Below, piece by piece: positions 43,347-55,612 of a stretch of 64,000 nucleotides of DNA. The notes under the pieces were generated by a model. It searched no databases. It saw only the letters and a list, made by a program, of their open reading frames with translations, and had not been told where the DNA came from. The DNA lies in NCBI RefSeq assembly GCF_036588685.1, contig NC_086383.1, positions 49,806,448 to 49,870,447 of the forward strand, in the 5' to 3' direction. The translations under genes were made by a program, and so were the position numbers. Origin of the DNA: Mytilus trossulus (taxonomy: Eukaryota; Mollusca; Bivalvia; Mytilida; Mytilidae). Positions within the stretch are counted from its first letter, which is position 1. Each line of letters begins with the position of its first letter.

Positions 43347-44387
43347 CCTTTATATATTAATGATTTACCATCTATTTTTGGCTCAACATGTGAACCACCC
43401 AAGTTAAATGATAATGATATATCATGTCTGTTGTATGCTGATGATTTATTTCTTATTTCTGAATCGGCTAATGGCTTACAAAAATGCCTTGACAAGCTTA
43501 GTTTATATTGCACGAGTTGGGATTTAACAGTAAATCTTGACAAAACCAAAGTTATGATTTTTAACAAATCAGGTAAAAAACTTATAAAAGACAAGTTTGT
43601 TTTTAGTGATAATATTTTGGAACACTGTACAGAATATAAATATTTGGGTATACTGTTTAAACCATCTGGTAGTTTTACAGAGGCAGTGAGACTTCTTTGT
43701 AAAAAAGCCTCAAAAGCTATATTTTGTATTAGAAAACTGTTATTTTCTGAAAATATCAATGTATTACCTCACTTAAAGCTTTTTGATGCTTGTGTTAAAC
43801 CTATACTTCTTTATTGTAGCGAAGTTTGGTCTCTGTATATGATAAAAGATATTACAAATCTAGAGTCAAAATATTGGTCATTGGCTACCATCAAAGTCCA
43901 AATTAAATTTGCAAAAACTTTAATTGGAGTAAATAAATCAGCTGTCAATTTAGCAGTACTAGCTGAACTTGGTATGTATCCAGTTTTTATAGAAGCTTTA
44001 AAACTGTCAATTGGCTTCTGGTTGCATGTCATAAAATCTGATAACAATTGTTTACTAAAAGATGTATATTGTTCCAACCTGCAATTAACCAATGGATTTG
44101 CTAAAAAGATTGAACAGTTACTTGCTACATTAAATTTTTCACATGTTTGGAAAAATCATGATACTATTTCAAAAAAGCGTTTATTATATGCAATTCATAC
44201 CGAACTTAATGATAGATATCTTAATTATTGGAAAGAAAATATATTTTGTGATAATAAATCAGTACATGGTAATAAGCTGAGAACATATAGACAGCTTAAA
44301 GAAAATTATAAATTGGAAACCTATTTATTGTTAAATATAGACAGAAAAGTAATAGGGCATTTTGCTAAAATTCGTATCAGTAATAGC
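43347..44387 (+). pseudogene. LINE reverse transcriptase, first part
   Basis: Open from 43347 (a TGA precedes it). It contains LYINDLPSIF, the catalytic LLYADDLFLIS, WDLTVNLDKTKVMIFNKSGK, EYKYLGILFKPSGSF, and LFDACVKPILLYCSEVW. These are RT motif C and the thumb region of a LINE. Apart from missing the N-terminal RT half and the endonuclease, it shows no stop before the inserted element. The frame then runs a few codons into the insert. Clade not determined. Confidence 0.9.
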
Positions 44388-45125
44388 GGTCCTACTAAAA
44401 TGCGCCCGGGAGCGCCCGGGTGAAGAAAAAGCGCCCGGGGAAAAGAAAAAGCGCCCGGAGAAGAAAATATAGCGCCCGGGGAACAGAAAAAGCGCCCGGG
44501 AGAAGAAAATAATAATATTTCATAACAATATTTTTTTTCCTTAAAAAATAACTTATCATTGCTTGTTTTGTCCTAAGTAATAAAAATGGGGTTAAGAACG
44601 ATGCTACATCTAAAGTGTTGTTGTACTTTTACATTTTACATTTCAAAATTGTATATAAGTAAGTAAATAAATATAAATAAGAGTATATAGAAGAATCATG
44701 ATTGCCGGTTATTTAAAATAATCGGTGCTTGAGGTCTATTATTTTCGAAACTGCATGTTGAAACATGTCTTTTGATGTCTTACATGTTATAAATCTGCCG
44801 CATAAACTGTGATCCATTAATATTATTATCAGTCTTTCGAAATAGTATTCATATAATATTGTTAAAATTGAAATATTCATACTTGATTTTGTGCTTTATT
44901 ACAAATGTCTCTTATCTGAATTTGCAAATTACTGGTCTAAAATTTTAAAAAAAAATCAATGTCCATAACTTAACAAAGTTGTCTCATTCCAATAAAATAT
45001 CTAAATATTTTCCCCGGGCGCTTTTTCTGTTCCCCGGGCGCTATATTTTCTTCTCCGGGCGCTTTTTATTTTCCCCGGGCGCTTTTTCTTCACCCGGGCG
45101 CTCCCGGGCGCATTTTAGTAGGACC
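44388..45125. mobile_element. 738-bp terminal-inverted-repeat element with CGCCCGGG-array ends
   Basis: Starts GGTCCTACTAAAATGCGCCC and ends with its exact complement. Over about 125 bp each end carries five to six copies of GCGCCCGGG separated by AAGAAAAA-type spacers, the two ends being near-perfect inverted repeats. CAGTAATAG flanks it at 44378-44386 and 45126-45134 (9 bp, with one unmatched C at 44387). The interior is AT-rich with no ORF. Removal restores the LINE reading frame (IRISNS joined to VLRIEQG). Non-autonomous DNA transposon; superfamily unknown. Confidence 0.9.
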
Positions 45126-45435
45126 CAGTAATAGTGTTCTTAGAATTGAACAAGGGCGTCACACTAAAACCCCTGTAGAAGAAAGAATTTGTCCTTTGTG
45201 TCTCTTAGAAGTAGAAGATGAATTTCATTTCACTTTAAAATGTACAAAATTAAATATAATTAGAGACCAACTGTTTTCCAGAATTAGTGAAATAGTTCCC
45301 TCTTTTTTCAATATGACTAATGAAGCAAGATTTAAATTTTTGTATACGTGTGTTGAGACTGATATAATTAGAATTATTGTTAAATTTATAAGCGACATGT
45401 ACATTTCTAGAAATGCTCTATTAAGCACTAAATAA
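45126..45435 (+). pseudogene. LINE ORF, C-terminal part
   Basis: Reads VLRIEQGRHTKTPVEERICP, LCLLEVEDEFHFTLKCTKLN, ending STK and TAA at 45433-45435. The C-x2-C...H-x4-C pattern is the terminal zinc knuckle of many molluscan LINEs. Confidence 0.85.
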
Positions 45436-45939
45436 CTTTGTGGTACCACCTCCTCATATAATGTTTATAAATTTGGTATGATATATATATATGTTTGTAT
45501 GTTTGTGTATAACAAATTTGTATTGTCTTGGTATCAATCCTGTAATTTTGGATTTTAAACCAATAAAGATTACTTACTTACTTACTTACTTACTATGACC
45601 GGGATCAGTTAAAACAGTTACGTCCATAAATTAATTATGATATCTTAGAAAACTAACGGCATTTGTATCATACTGATTAATTCGAAAATACTTTAAGTAA
45701 CACTGAATGATCGATATAAAAATAAATTACATTGTATCGATCGTAGATTCAGTGATCACTATGTAACGTTCAGCGACAAGTATTAAACATCCACCACTTT
45801 GATGTTCAACTGATCAATAAACAGACAATTCAATTTGGATTCGGTTAAAACGCAGTACCATTACGGTACAATTGTAACCTTTATTTCTAAACTGACCAGA
45901 TGATAGTGTGTCGTGTACATAAAATGGATAAGAATTTGT

Positions 45940-46030
45940 TGTATAAGTGCCAATTATACAACTCTCTATCCAAATCACAATGAGTAAAAGGTAAGCAATG
46001 ATAGCATAACGTACGGCCTTCAACACGGAG
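45940..46030 (-). repeat. Family B fragment
   Basis: AAGTGCCAATTATACAACTC, TCTATCCAAATCACAATGAG, AACGTACGGCCTTCAACACG. Confidence 0.6.
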
Positions 46031-46474
46031 TAAAGAATGTTTTTTGCACAGTGACATGTTGCATTTTGTATGTACTGTGTAAAACGGGTAGATGCGTGTA
46101 TTTTTTAAAACGGAAAATACATTTTCTAACGTGTTTTATTTACTATTTGATGGTAAAAATAATTATGTTTTATCGTTCTAGAAATGGAAAACAAGAACAA
46201 TGTTCAAATACTTCAACTGTGAAGAGGAGTATGATCAAGCGTATATTTTGCTTCGTCACACAGAGAAAAAAAAAGCACCAACTTACAACAACATGTAGCA
46301 GTCTAACAAAAATTAAAAGAACACAAATTGACAATGTATCTTTATGAGGTGTACGCATATTGTAGACACATTTCGTTTTTCAGTCTTATCTCAGAAAGAT
46401 AGGATATTGTAGTGACCTTCAAGATTATTTATTGCATTGTTCTTTTTTTTTTTTTACAAATTGAATAACTCTCG

Positions 46475-46530
46475 GAGATTATCATCAGCTCAGTAGTCAG
46501 TACTGAAATGATTTATAACAAATCTTTCTT
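46475..46530 (+). repeat. Retrozyme-derived fragment
   Basis: CTCGGAGATTATCATCAGCT and CAGTAGTCAGTACTGAAATG match the GGGTATCACCAGCCCAGTAGTC region of the retrozyme family. No hammerhead core here. Confidence 0.4.
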
Positions 46531-46580
46531 AAATCGTTTACTTCCAATAGGAACTAAGGAATAGCAATATGGTCACTTAC

Positions 46581-46710
46581 CAGATCCTCCGACTGGAAGT
46601 AAAACCCTTGTCAGAGAGTGAGTTCGTTTAGTTGTGCAGGAAGTGTAGACACAGCCACAGCCACGTCCGGTCACAATGGGGCATGCAAAGAGATAAACAC
46701 TCTTTCTGTA
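46581..46710 (-). CDS. Candidate isolated exon with clustered cysteines
   Basis: Minus strand: acceptor TGTTTTTTTTCAAG ends at 46711 and a strong donor GGATCTG|GTAAGTG lies at 46581/46580. 130 bp, one frame open throughout: YRKSVYLFACPIVTGRGCGC, then VYTSCTTKRTHSLTRVLLPV. The four-cysteine spacing (C-x7-C-x-C-x4-C) could belong to a small disulphide-rich or zinc module, but I recognise no family. A second frame is also partly open, so this may be chance or part of a repeat. Partner exons not found. Confidence 0.25.
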
Positions 46711-47024
46711 CTTGAAAAAAAACATTGCAATAACTCTTTAAGGGTCGTCCTGTTGCAAGCAATTTCTGGTGGTTTTAATTTCACGATCTTCATTCCGAAC
46801 GTCCTCTATTGTAGGACCTACCTATTCAAATTATTGTTTATTTGTTTTCGTTCTGAAAATTCATGAAATATTTGCCACTGAACATTACGAAACTAAAAAT
46901 TAATCATAAAGTGTCCGTTTATATTTAGAAAAAGTTGGCCTTTTCTATGTCCCTATCAAAGATGATGTTATAAGGAACATGTGTACTAAGTTTCAAGTTG
47001 ATTGTACTTCAGTATTGGCAAATA

Positions 47025-47175
47025 ATTCAATAGTCAAACTAAAACTATATGCATCACTCAGGTAGCAACTTTTAAACTCTAAAAAAAAGAAAGGGCAGAT
47101 GGGGGTTTAATTCTTGTCCACGTCAGAATATTTTTCTCGCGCAATATCACGTGATATAAAATAATTTTCTAAATA
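47025..47175. repeat. Diverged direct repeat, copy 1
   Basis: ATGGGGGTTTAATTCTTGTC, CACGTCAGAATATTTTTCTC, GCGCAATATCACGTGATATA; partner at 48240-48375. Confidence 0.75.
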
Positions 47176-48239
47176 AATATTGATACGGACATTATTGAAA
47201 ATTCTACAAAAAAAGGTTCTTTTATTTCACATCACGTGTCACAACTCGTTGTAATTTGCGAAAAAGCATATTATATAAATGAAATATTAAAAAATTAAAA
47301 AAAACATTATTATTATGATAATGTTATTATTTTTTTTTTGTATAAATAGTTACATGAAATGTCAAACAATGAACAGTGCATTGACGAAAAATATGCTACC
47401 AAAGCACCATAAACAAAATCATTAAAATGGAAAACAAAATAAAAACTAAAAACTGAAAAATAGTACAAATCTTTACTTCGGATAGTTTATGTTCATATGT
47501 TAGGTGTCTAACATTAAGTATGTGGGAAACAGGGGGATGTTTTCACTAGATAATAAACTTCCTGATTTACAATATATGTATTACTGGCTAGTAGTGTCCC
47601 TTGTCTTGTCAGAGAATGTATTGATCATATAAAGATAAAAATCTGACCTCTACAACTCATTCATCTAACCCTCGCGGTTACCAACTTACATACGATTCGA
47701 ATGTCGATTATATACAATTATGTAAGTATATACATGCATGTGTATATCGATGTTCCGGTAAGTATATCGTACTTGGACATCAATTTATGTATAATTATCT
47801 TGAAAATCAAGCAATTGGTGTGCAACATTTTTCGTCGATGTGTTTATATATCAGTTATATAAAAATACGAAAGGTTTGATTCCCAGTGAAGGCAAATAAC
47901 AAATACACATGTAACGAGTTACAAAAACAAAGGTAAGATTTCAATGTATAAGTACTTAAGCGCGGTTATATTAAATTCTGAACTGAAAAAATAATATCAT
48001 TATTGTTTAGGGACCAGCTGAATCACGCACCTGGTACACTGTTTGTTTTGCTGTGTTTATGACCCTTTAGTGGCCTTGGGTTGTTTTCTGATCTATGGTA
48101 CTGATCTGATCGGTTTTCTAATTTGTGATAGATGAGTCATTATCACTGACTTTTATAAGTTTGAGATCTGATTTTATAAGAAAAAGGGTCAACAGACACA
48201 CGAAGGCAACTCTTTTAGTACTGGCAAAGAATTCAATCG

Positions 48240-48375
48240 GTGCTTTCCCAAATTAAAACTATGCATCACTCAGATAGCATATTTTTAACTTTTTATACAA
48301 GGTAGGGGGGATGGGGGTTTAATTCTTGTCCACGTCAGAATTTTTTCTCTCGCGCACTATCACGTGATATATTAT
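48240..48375. repeat. Diverged direct repeat, copy 2
   Basis: TATGCATCACTCAGATAGCA, ATGGGGGTTTAATTCTTGTC, GCGCACTATCACGTGATATA. CACGTGATAT occurs in both copies. Confidence 0.75.
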
Positions 48376-48526
48376 CTTTTTTTTAAACCTTTTTCAAAGC
48401 TTATACATAGGTTTTTTTTTACATTTAACACTGTGAGAAAATCTGGATTCAAACTACTTTTGGGAATCTTCCGAAGATAAGATTTGTCTGCATTCAGAAT
48501 TAAGGGAGCTACCATTTGATTTTTAT

Positions 48527-48551
48527 AAAAAAAAAAGGGGGGGGGGGGGGG
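48527..48551. repeat. A10-G15 homopolymer junction
   Basis: Poly(A) passing directly to 15 G. The frames across it are not coding. Confidence 0.85.
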
Positions 48552-49430
48552 TGTACTAGGATGACAAATGTTGCCCTGCACTTTTCAATTGTAATGTGCA
48601 TCCTGCTTTTTCTGTATCTCTCTATTTCATCGTGCCCTTTTTATGCAGAAATTGTCATCCTACTTTTTTCTTTATCACGCTATTTGGTCGTGCCCTTTTT
48701 TTATACATAAATTGTCATCCTGCCTTTTTTTAGCTCAAAAGTACTGTCTTCCTTTCTTTTAAAAAAATCATCCTAACCCTTCCCCAAAACCAATCATAAT
48801 GCTATCTTTCCTATCTGGATAGGTCGATGCTTGATAACGTTCGTGTGAAAAAAAATATAATAGTTACATATAAACAAGTGATCTTGTAAATCTTCCAGAT
48901 AATAACTTTAAATTTGTTAAGAAAAGTAAAACGTAAAAATGAACAATATAAACGAGTTAAAATGAAAATGAACATTGCCAGTCCTCTGAGTCACCAACCA
49001 AATCAAACACACCTTTTTACCTGTATGATTTCAAGTTTATATCGTAATAAAATCCCTTCATACCGGTATTCCTATATTCAGCCGATGGAACCTGTAGATG
49101 GGTGCCCCGGCATTAAGTTATATATTCATAGGTATGTATTTTCTATTTCTTAGTTTTAAGATGATATTGTCGAAAATTATATTCTTTGTTACTGTGAGTT
49201 TGTACCCTTATGTTGTTTTAGTGCTCAACATATGGAAGTTTAATAGAAAATACTAAGCCTTTTCCAGTGTACTCTCATATTTTAGCAATTTGGTGCTTGA
49301 TAGAGGATTATTGCATGCAATGCTAGCAATGATATCCTTAAAACAAGTTTATAAATTTAGATATTGGTTAAAACAAATATAATTCAAGTACACCTTCTAG
49401 GATTAATCGACTTACGGATCTCAACGTAAG
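48552..49430. other. No recognisable gene
   Basis: Pyrimidine-rich motif TGTCATCCTACTTTTTTCTT and variants repeat loosely at 48600-48740. Otherwise nothing recognised. Confidence 0.4.
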
Positions 49431-49431
49431 T

Positions 49432-49462
<31 letters not shown>

Positions 49463-49467
49463 GGGGG
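49431..49467. repeat. T11-G26 tract
   Basis: Eleven T followed by 26 uninterrupted G (49442-49467). It could form G-quadruplexes; the length is likely unreliable in sequencing. Confidence 0.9.
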
Positions 49468-51984
49468 TTGAAGGTTGTTTATGTCTTTTTGTTACAAAAA
49501 TAAAAAATATCACATCATAGAAAAACAAGGAAGTAAGGCATCAACCATTTGATTTTCTGGATTTTTTTCTAGACAAACTATTTTTTTTCGACTATTTTTT
49601 TGGCAACGACAACATTTTTTTTTCTCTCAAGAAACTGGAAACAAACTTTTTTACAAACCGCCCTTTTATTGAATTCAATGAAACAATCAATAATAATGCT
49701 TTCCACGAAGTTTCCCCTTTATATACATGTATAATTGGATAACGTACGGCTTGATATATTTTTCTTAACATTTTACAATTGATGTTATTGATGTTTTAAT
49801 ATGATTTTATAGAATAAATTATTTGGCTTTTATCATATATATATTAATACGCTTACAAGTGTGGACACAGATGAGTGTGGATAGAATGTTTGGATGTCTG
49901 ACAGTGTCTTGTGACAAAAGGAGTTCTATTTTTTCCTATATGGTGATATCAACTGTGTTGCACGGTGACAACCAATCTGAGTATTAGGAGTGTTATTTAT
50001 TTAATAATTTTTTCAATGTTCAAGACGGGCATGGAGGAGACAGTAATTACATTAGTTACTAAATGATTATGATCATGATTATGTTCTACATCTTTGATTT
50101 TGGATACAAATTTGTAGCTAGGAGAGCAACACATAATAGGTTCATTTTTTCACGTGTTTACTTTTCTAAAGGGGAGATGATATCTAGATTTGAGAACATG
50201 ATATAAGGAGCCGGTAACTCAGTGGTCGTCGTTTATTTATGTGTTACATATCAGTTTTTTGTTTATTTTTTTTAACATAAATAAGGCCATTAGTTTGTCA
50301 TTGGATAACGTACGGCTTGTCATGACTCAATGGTTCAAATCATTGGCACTGTATGTATATGATTATAAGCGTATTACATTGTTTCCACTTCAAATCTTCT
50401 TTCACATTTGTCCAATTAAAATGACACCTTTTTATGGATTTATGGCTATATAAAATAAGAATAAGGACTGGTGTTCTAGAACGAATAATTGTCAGGTTAA
50501 AATAAACTATAACACCAAATAAATTGAGTTAGATTTCAGCGGGAAATATTTCAAAGCTAACTTTTTCAAAATTATATTAAGATAGATTCATGGTATACCG
50601 CCGTCTTGGATTGTACTGTCACAGTACACAATCAGTCTAGTTATTTGCCAAAATCTTCAAATTTGTAGACAGAAGATTAAACTGTTTATTTATATCAAGA
50701 AAACTTACCGATTTATTTTATTTTCCAAAATATTTTTTTCAACTACGCAATTTAAGAGGAGATAACTGTTTCAGTTTAAAAAAATATACTGGACTGATGG
50801 GGATTTTTAAAAAGTTTTATTTTATTTTCTCACAATTTTAAAAAAAAATCTATTTCATAGATTTCGTTATGTTTTTTTTCATGATCATTCTAAGCAAAAT
50901 TTAGAGAACTTTCAATGACTCATAGCTTGAGAAATAGCACTGTGACCCATCGTTTTTATTAAATCTTTAAAAATAACATAGTCAAATCTTCATTTTGTCG
51001 AAATACAAGAAAATTCTATCTCGGGGAAACAGAAACCTTTAATACTGTCAGAATTTTGAGATACATTCGAGATAAGAACACATATTTAAAAATAAGTCAT
51101 CATGATCAAACCTGTAACTCGACTCTATAATTTAAGGTGGTACCTCAAACTACAAGGAGATAACTCTGTAAAGTCATATAAACTTTTTAATTACGTTGTG
51201 TTGTAAAAGGAATATTAAGCTTCTCAATGAACAAAATTGGTGTTTGTCAAACTGCTATATAACCAGTGTAATTTTTCTGAAAAAACGGTTGATTAAATTT
51301 TTTTGAAATTTTTATATATTTGTTAAAGGGTCAAAGTAAATACTATGACAAATTTTTATGAAAATTAAACGAGCCAAATTAATTTTAGTTAAAGTTTTGG
51401 GTAATACCTTAATGACGATTTTTTACCATTTTTTGCATCTTCCTGTTATCTTGAAACTGCTTGGATAGAAAGTTTGATAAGCCAAAATGTTCAAGAGAAA
51501 GGTTACAGAGAAGTGAAAGGGTTAAAATCCTTGACTAATTCACAGGGATACTCGGCCAAATGATGTAGGTCGAGTAATTTGTAACAACAGCAAAGAAAAG
51601 TGCAATAAAGATATTATTTTATAAAAAAAAAAAAAAATCCGCAGTCGTCTCTTTTTTTTTGTTGAGTAATTGCACTTTGATGACAGGTGTCCCATTTTTG
51701 CACGTTTGTCTTCTCTGTACCATTAAAACTCTAAAATTATACACAGAAACGTTATACAGCAAAAACTTAAGACATACAAATAACTCATTATTCGAAGAAA
51801 TCGTTAGTTTTTTTTACGTTAATCTATTGGTGCTATCTTGAAAAAGGTAGTAGATAGAAACTTGAAAAAACAAAAATGATAATCAAGAGAAGATATTAAA
51901 GCTTTATTGGTGTAACTCGCGTTGATGTTCCTTTAGCACGATCCTACGATGTTTATATTTCATAAATTATTTTGCCTGTGTAAG
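49468..51984. other. No recognisable gene
   Basis: AT-rich. A partial family B match at about 50205-50320 (CTCAGTGGTCGTCGTTTATT, AATAAGGCCATTAGTTTGTC) and a TTTAAGGTGGTACC repeat edge near 51133 (also near 35614). Confidence 0.45.
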
Positions 51985-52137
51985 CAGGGGCGGATCCAGC
52001 CATTTTTAAAAGGGTGGTTCCTAACCCAGGACAAAGCCTTAAAAGGGGGGGGGTCCAACTACATGTCCCCATTCAAATGCAATGAAAAAGGGGGTTCCAA
52101 CCCCCGGAACTGCTCCCCCACTGGACCCACCACTGGT
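51985..52137. mobile_element. Family J short inverted-repeat element
   Basis: From CAGGGGCGGATCCAGCCATT to CTGGACCCACCACTG; G-rich first half and C-rich second half (GGGGGGTCCAAC against GTTCCAACCCCC). Ends are inverted CAGTGGCGGATCCAG. The frame across it is not a gene. Confidence 0.75.
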
Positions 52138-52755
52138 AAGTAGTGGCGTTTGAATTTTAACTATTGTAATCCATGTATAACTAGTAAATTATTACAAATA
52201 ACAACTAAAAAAACCTTTACCAAATTATTTATTAGATATACAACTTTTGATCTAGAAGTTTGGTTGTGCCGGTAGAAAACTTATTCAAAAGAGGATTGAT
52301 ATTATTTAATATGTTTTAACAGAGCCCGTAAATTTATAAACGCTCGGGTAAACTTACCGCTCCGGCCTTGAGATACATATAATAAATGGTTATCGATACA
52401 ACAATGTTTTTTTTGGTACAGATATTCATTTTGTTATCAATAAATTAAAATCAAATTAGATATTGATTTTACATAAATATTAATGCACTTTTCCTAGGAC
52501 TACAACATGTACAATCCGTCGATATTTACATATCTTGACAATGCACACGGTGATGGTTTTTTTTCTGACATTTATTGACCTATTTACACTATATGCATTA
52601 TATTTTATCTGCGCACTGGTTAATATTTTCTCTTAGATGCGTGATGTGATTTACTAGCATAATGTTATTGTCTATTGACTTCTATATATCTGCAGAAAAA
52701 AATCTTAAAAATTCATTTTTTATTTTTTATTTTTTTCCTTGATGTATGTTATTAT
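52138..52755. other. No recognisable gene
   Basis: AT-rich, nothing recognised. Confidence 0.45.
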
Positions 52756-53977
52756 ATATGTTAGACTCAGATCGACGTCCGGCCTCTAATCGACGTCCGT
52801 TACTCAAATCGACGTCCGTTTCACAAATTGACATCCAAATTTGACTTCACATTCTCAAATCGACGTCCAATATTTTTATACTCCAATCGACGTCTAATGT
52901 GATGTCATGTTTTGCCAAAACGACGTTTGATTGATTGTAGTCGTCTTTCATCGAAGCCCAACATCAATAGATACATGTAATACATGTTTTGTAGGGTTCT
53001 AATGCCAACTAAATTTTAAAACATTTATACATACTTTCCATTTAGATTTTTTCAACCCGAAATAGTAAAATGCATATTATCAAATGTTTATCTTGATAAA
53101 AAGTAAATCCAAGCGATCTACATAATAGTGTGTTATTCCTATTCGAAAGCACCCCAACGACAAATAAAACAAAACGACACATATGAGCATTAACCAGTCT
53201 TCGTCAATAGAAAAAAAGTACAATGAGCCAATTGTTTGAGAGTATTATAATTCGGACTCTGTAAGATGTTTTTCAACACATTTATGAGTTTTACACCTGA
53301 AGTTGGTATTATGCTTTTATGCTCACACACATGGTTGACTCAGTCAGACCATAGATGGGTATAGCATCTATAGTCCGACATCTTCTTTATGTGTATGTAG
53401 TGCAGTGGTTGTCGTTGGTGTATATATCTACCATGTTGGTCTTTTGGAATTGTTTGGTTATACATCATTGTACATGAGACCGTAAATTTTCATATTTGAG
53501 TTGTGTACATCACAGTCATGTCGCGTCCTTTTGTAGTTATTGGTGTTTTTTTTTTTTTTTTATCATTGTTGAAATCCGTACGGTTGCCTATAACTGCTCA
53601 CATCCACTTTATTTGACTTCTGGTGGATAGATTGTAGATCATAAATCAATTTCTAAAATTTAAAAATTGATATCACAACCTGCTTACATAGTTAGTCTAG
53701 TATGTATTAAATTTAAAAACAAAGTTTTTTTTTAGATAGATCTCATATGTTTGGAGATCTAAAGGTTTCAGCTACTATCGATTCAGATCAATTTGGTGGT
53801 CCTTGTCCAAAACGAGCGTTGATAAGAGAAGCTAAAAAATGGACGTCGATTAGATAGGAATAACATTGGCCTTCGATTTGGAATGGTTTTTTTTTATTAG
53901 TTGTGACGTCAACTTTGGACGTCGATTTGAGGAATGGACGTCGATTAGAGACCGGACGTCGATCTGAGTCTAACATA
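52756..53977. mobile_element. 1.2-kb TIR element with TCGACGTCC-array ends
   Basis: The left end ATATGTTAGACTCAGATCGA and the right end are inverted. Each end (about 52756-52930 and 53835-53977) carries four to five copies of ATCGACGTCC at irregular spacing. The interior (52930-53830) is AT-rich and includes a family B fragment at about 53390-53600. Exact ends are unclear because the flanks are TA-rich. No transposase found. Confidence 0.75.
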
Positions 53978-54344
53978 TGTTATATATGATATATACGAAC
54001 TCTGACTATTAATTTCATTATTTTTGGTCACTATTTAAACAAGTTTCCTATTAGGTCTCTATGTTAATCTTATTTTTTTGAAGTGTTGATTATCTGATGG
54101 AGTAAGTATAAGTAGAGTAACGGCCTGCCAACCAACACCAAAACAACATACAAAATAACTGGACATGTGCTTTTAATGTTTGTTTATTTGAACCATGTGA
54201 ATATTCCTATTTAAATATTAAGATGACCTTAACTGACCATCAAACAAATTTTTATTTGATGTCATGTGATTGTTTCAATTGTTTCATATATATATATGAT
54301 AGGATTCTGCATTGTCCATTTTCGGTTTAAAACATATTAGATAT

Positions 54345-54560
54345 ACTGTGTATTCATTTAATTTCGTGGTTATCAATTTTCATGGATTGCTGAAAAAATG
54401 CATATTCGTAGATATTTGAGATTTCGTGGTTTAGACAATCTCTTTATTGACAGGCTATTAAAAATTTGTATTTCGTTGAAATTTGACTTCGTGGTTTACC
54501 TGTACCAACGAAATCCACGAAAATTGATATCCAACGAATAGTAATGAATCCACATTAGTA
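54345..54560. mobile_element. Family G foldback element
   Basis: Left GTGTATTCATTTAATTTCGT, GGTTATCAATTTTCATGG; right CACGAAAATTGATATCCAAC, GAATAGTAATGAATCCACAT. Long inverted repeats around an ATTTCGTGGTTT core. A common molluscan MITE-like repeat. Confidence 0.75.
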
Positions 54561-54635
54561 TAAACTAGTAAAACAGTATATTATAGGCAAAGGATAGAAA
54601 ATGAGTATTGCTTTATTATATGTTTACCTTCATAC

Positions 54636-54767
54636 AGGGGCGGATCCAGTCATTTTAAAGGGGGGTCCCAACCCATGATAAAATAGGGATTTACAACCAT
54701 ATGTCCTCATTCAAATGCACTGATCGTCCGAAAAAGGGGTTCCAACCCCTCTGTATCCGCCACTGTC
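54636..54767. mobile_element. Family J short inverted-repeat element
   Basis: CAGGGGCGGATCCAGTCATT to TCTGTATCCGCCACTG, with GGGGGGTCCCAACCC and GGGGTTCCAACCCC inside. Same family as 51985-52137. Confidence 0.8.
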
Positions 54768-55317
54768 CTTATTATATGTTATTGGACATGAGTTATGACT
54801 GGGTTTATCCAGTTTTACTGTTTCAGTTTAGGGCAAGGAAAAAAACATACTCATGTCAAATTTATTTTTACGGCCATTCATAACCCTCAGTCGCATCTCC
54901 CTCACTTCAGTTGGGGAGACAATAAATAACAAAAAAAGGTTTTAATTTAATTTTTCAAATTGTTATTTACAAAATAAGACGTTTCGTTCCAAGATGTGCA
55001 TTTGGCACAAAATAATTTAAATAAATGTATACTAATTATAGTCTCTTTTTTTTTTTTTTAAATAAAACCTTTGTCGTGCTATTATAAAGGAAAAAAATAT
55101 ATCAATTAAAAAAAATAAAAAATTTAAGAATTTTTTTCTGCAAATATATAGAAGTCAAATGAACAATACAGCAAAAAGTAAAATTACAAAAATACAAAGC
55201 TCGAGATAAAAATTCAAAACGGAAAGAACGAATGGATAAAAACTGTCATAGTCTTGACTTGGTACAAATGTACAGTCATGCTGCAATGTAAAAAATAGTG
55301 GATTAAACCTATTTTAT

Positions 55318-55612
55318 GCCCCACCTACAATAGTAGAGGGGCATTATGTTTTCTGGTCAGTGCGTCCGTTAGTCCACCCGTCTGTTCGTCAGTCTGTCCC
55401 GCTTCAGGTTAAAGTTTTTGGTCAAGGTAGTTTTTGATGAAGTTGAAGTCCAATCAACTTGAAACTTAGTACACATATTTCCTATGATATTATCTTTCTA
55501 ATTTTAATGCATAATTGTACATGTATTTTTTATCCAATTTCACGGTCCATTTAACATGGAAAATGATAGTGCGAGTGGGGCATCCGTGTACTTTGGACAC
55601 ATTCTTGTTTTT
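55318..55612 (+). repeat. Family K repeat
   Basis: TATGCCCCACCTACAATAGT, GAGGGGCATTATGTTTTCTG, TCCCGCTTCAGGTTAAAGTT, GATGAAGTTGAAGTCCAATC, GAAAATGATAGTGCGAGTGG, GGACACATTCTTGT. A very abundant bivalve repeat that I recognise from memory; class unknown. Confidence 0.75.

Larger units (their letters stand above)
43347..45600 (+). mobile_element. LINE, 5' truncated, interrupted by a TIR element
   Basis: The RT/C-terminal ORF is in two pieces (43347-44387 and 45126-45435) separated by the 738-bp element at 44388-45125. A short 3' UTR ends in AATAAAG and (ACTT)n at about 45565-45593, a simple-repeat tail found in several LINE clades. The 5' end is cut inside the RT. Confidence 0.85.

Noticed and set aside
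43811-44092. Minus-strand frame opposite the LINE RT
   Set aside because: Antisense shadow of the RT ORF, which has clear motifs on the plus strand.
44398-45115. CpG island or promoter suggested by GC-rich boxes
   Set aside because: The GC-rich boxes are confined to the two inverted ends of a transposable element inserted in a LINE.
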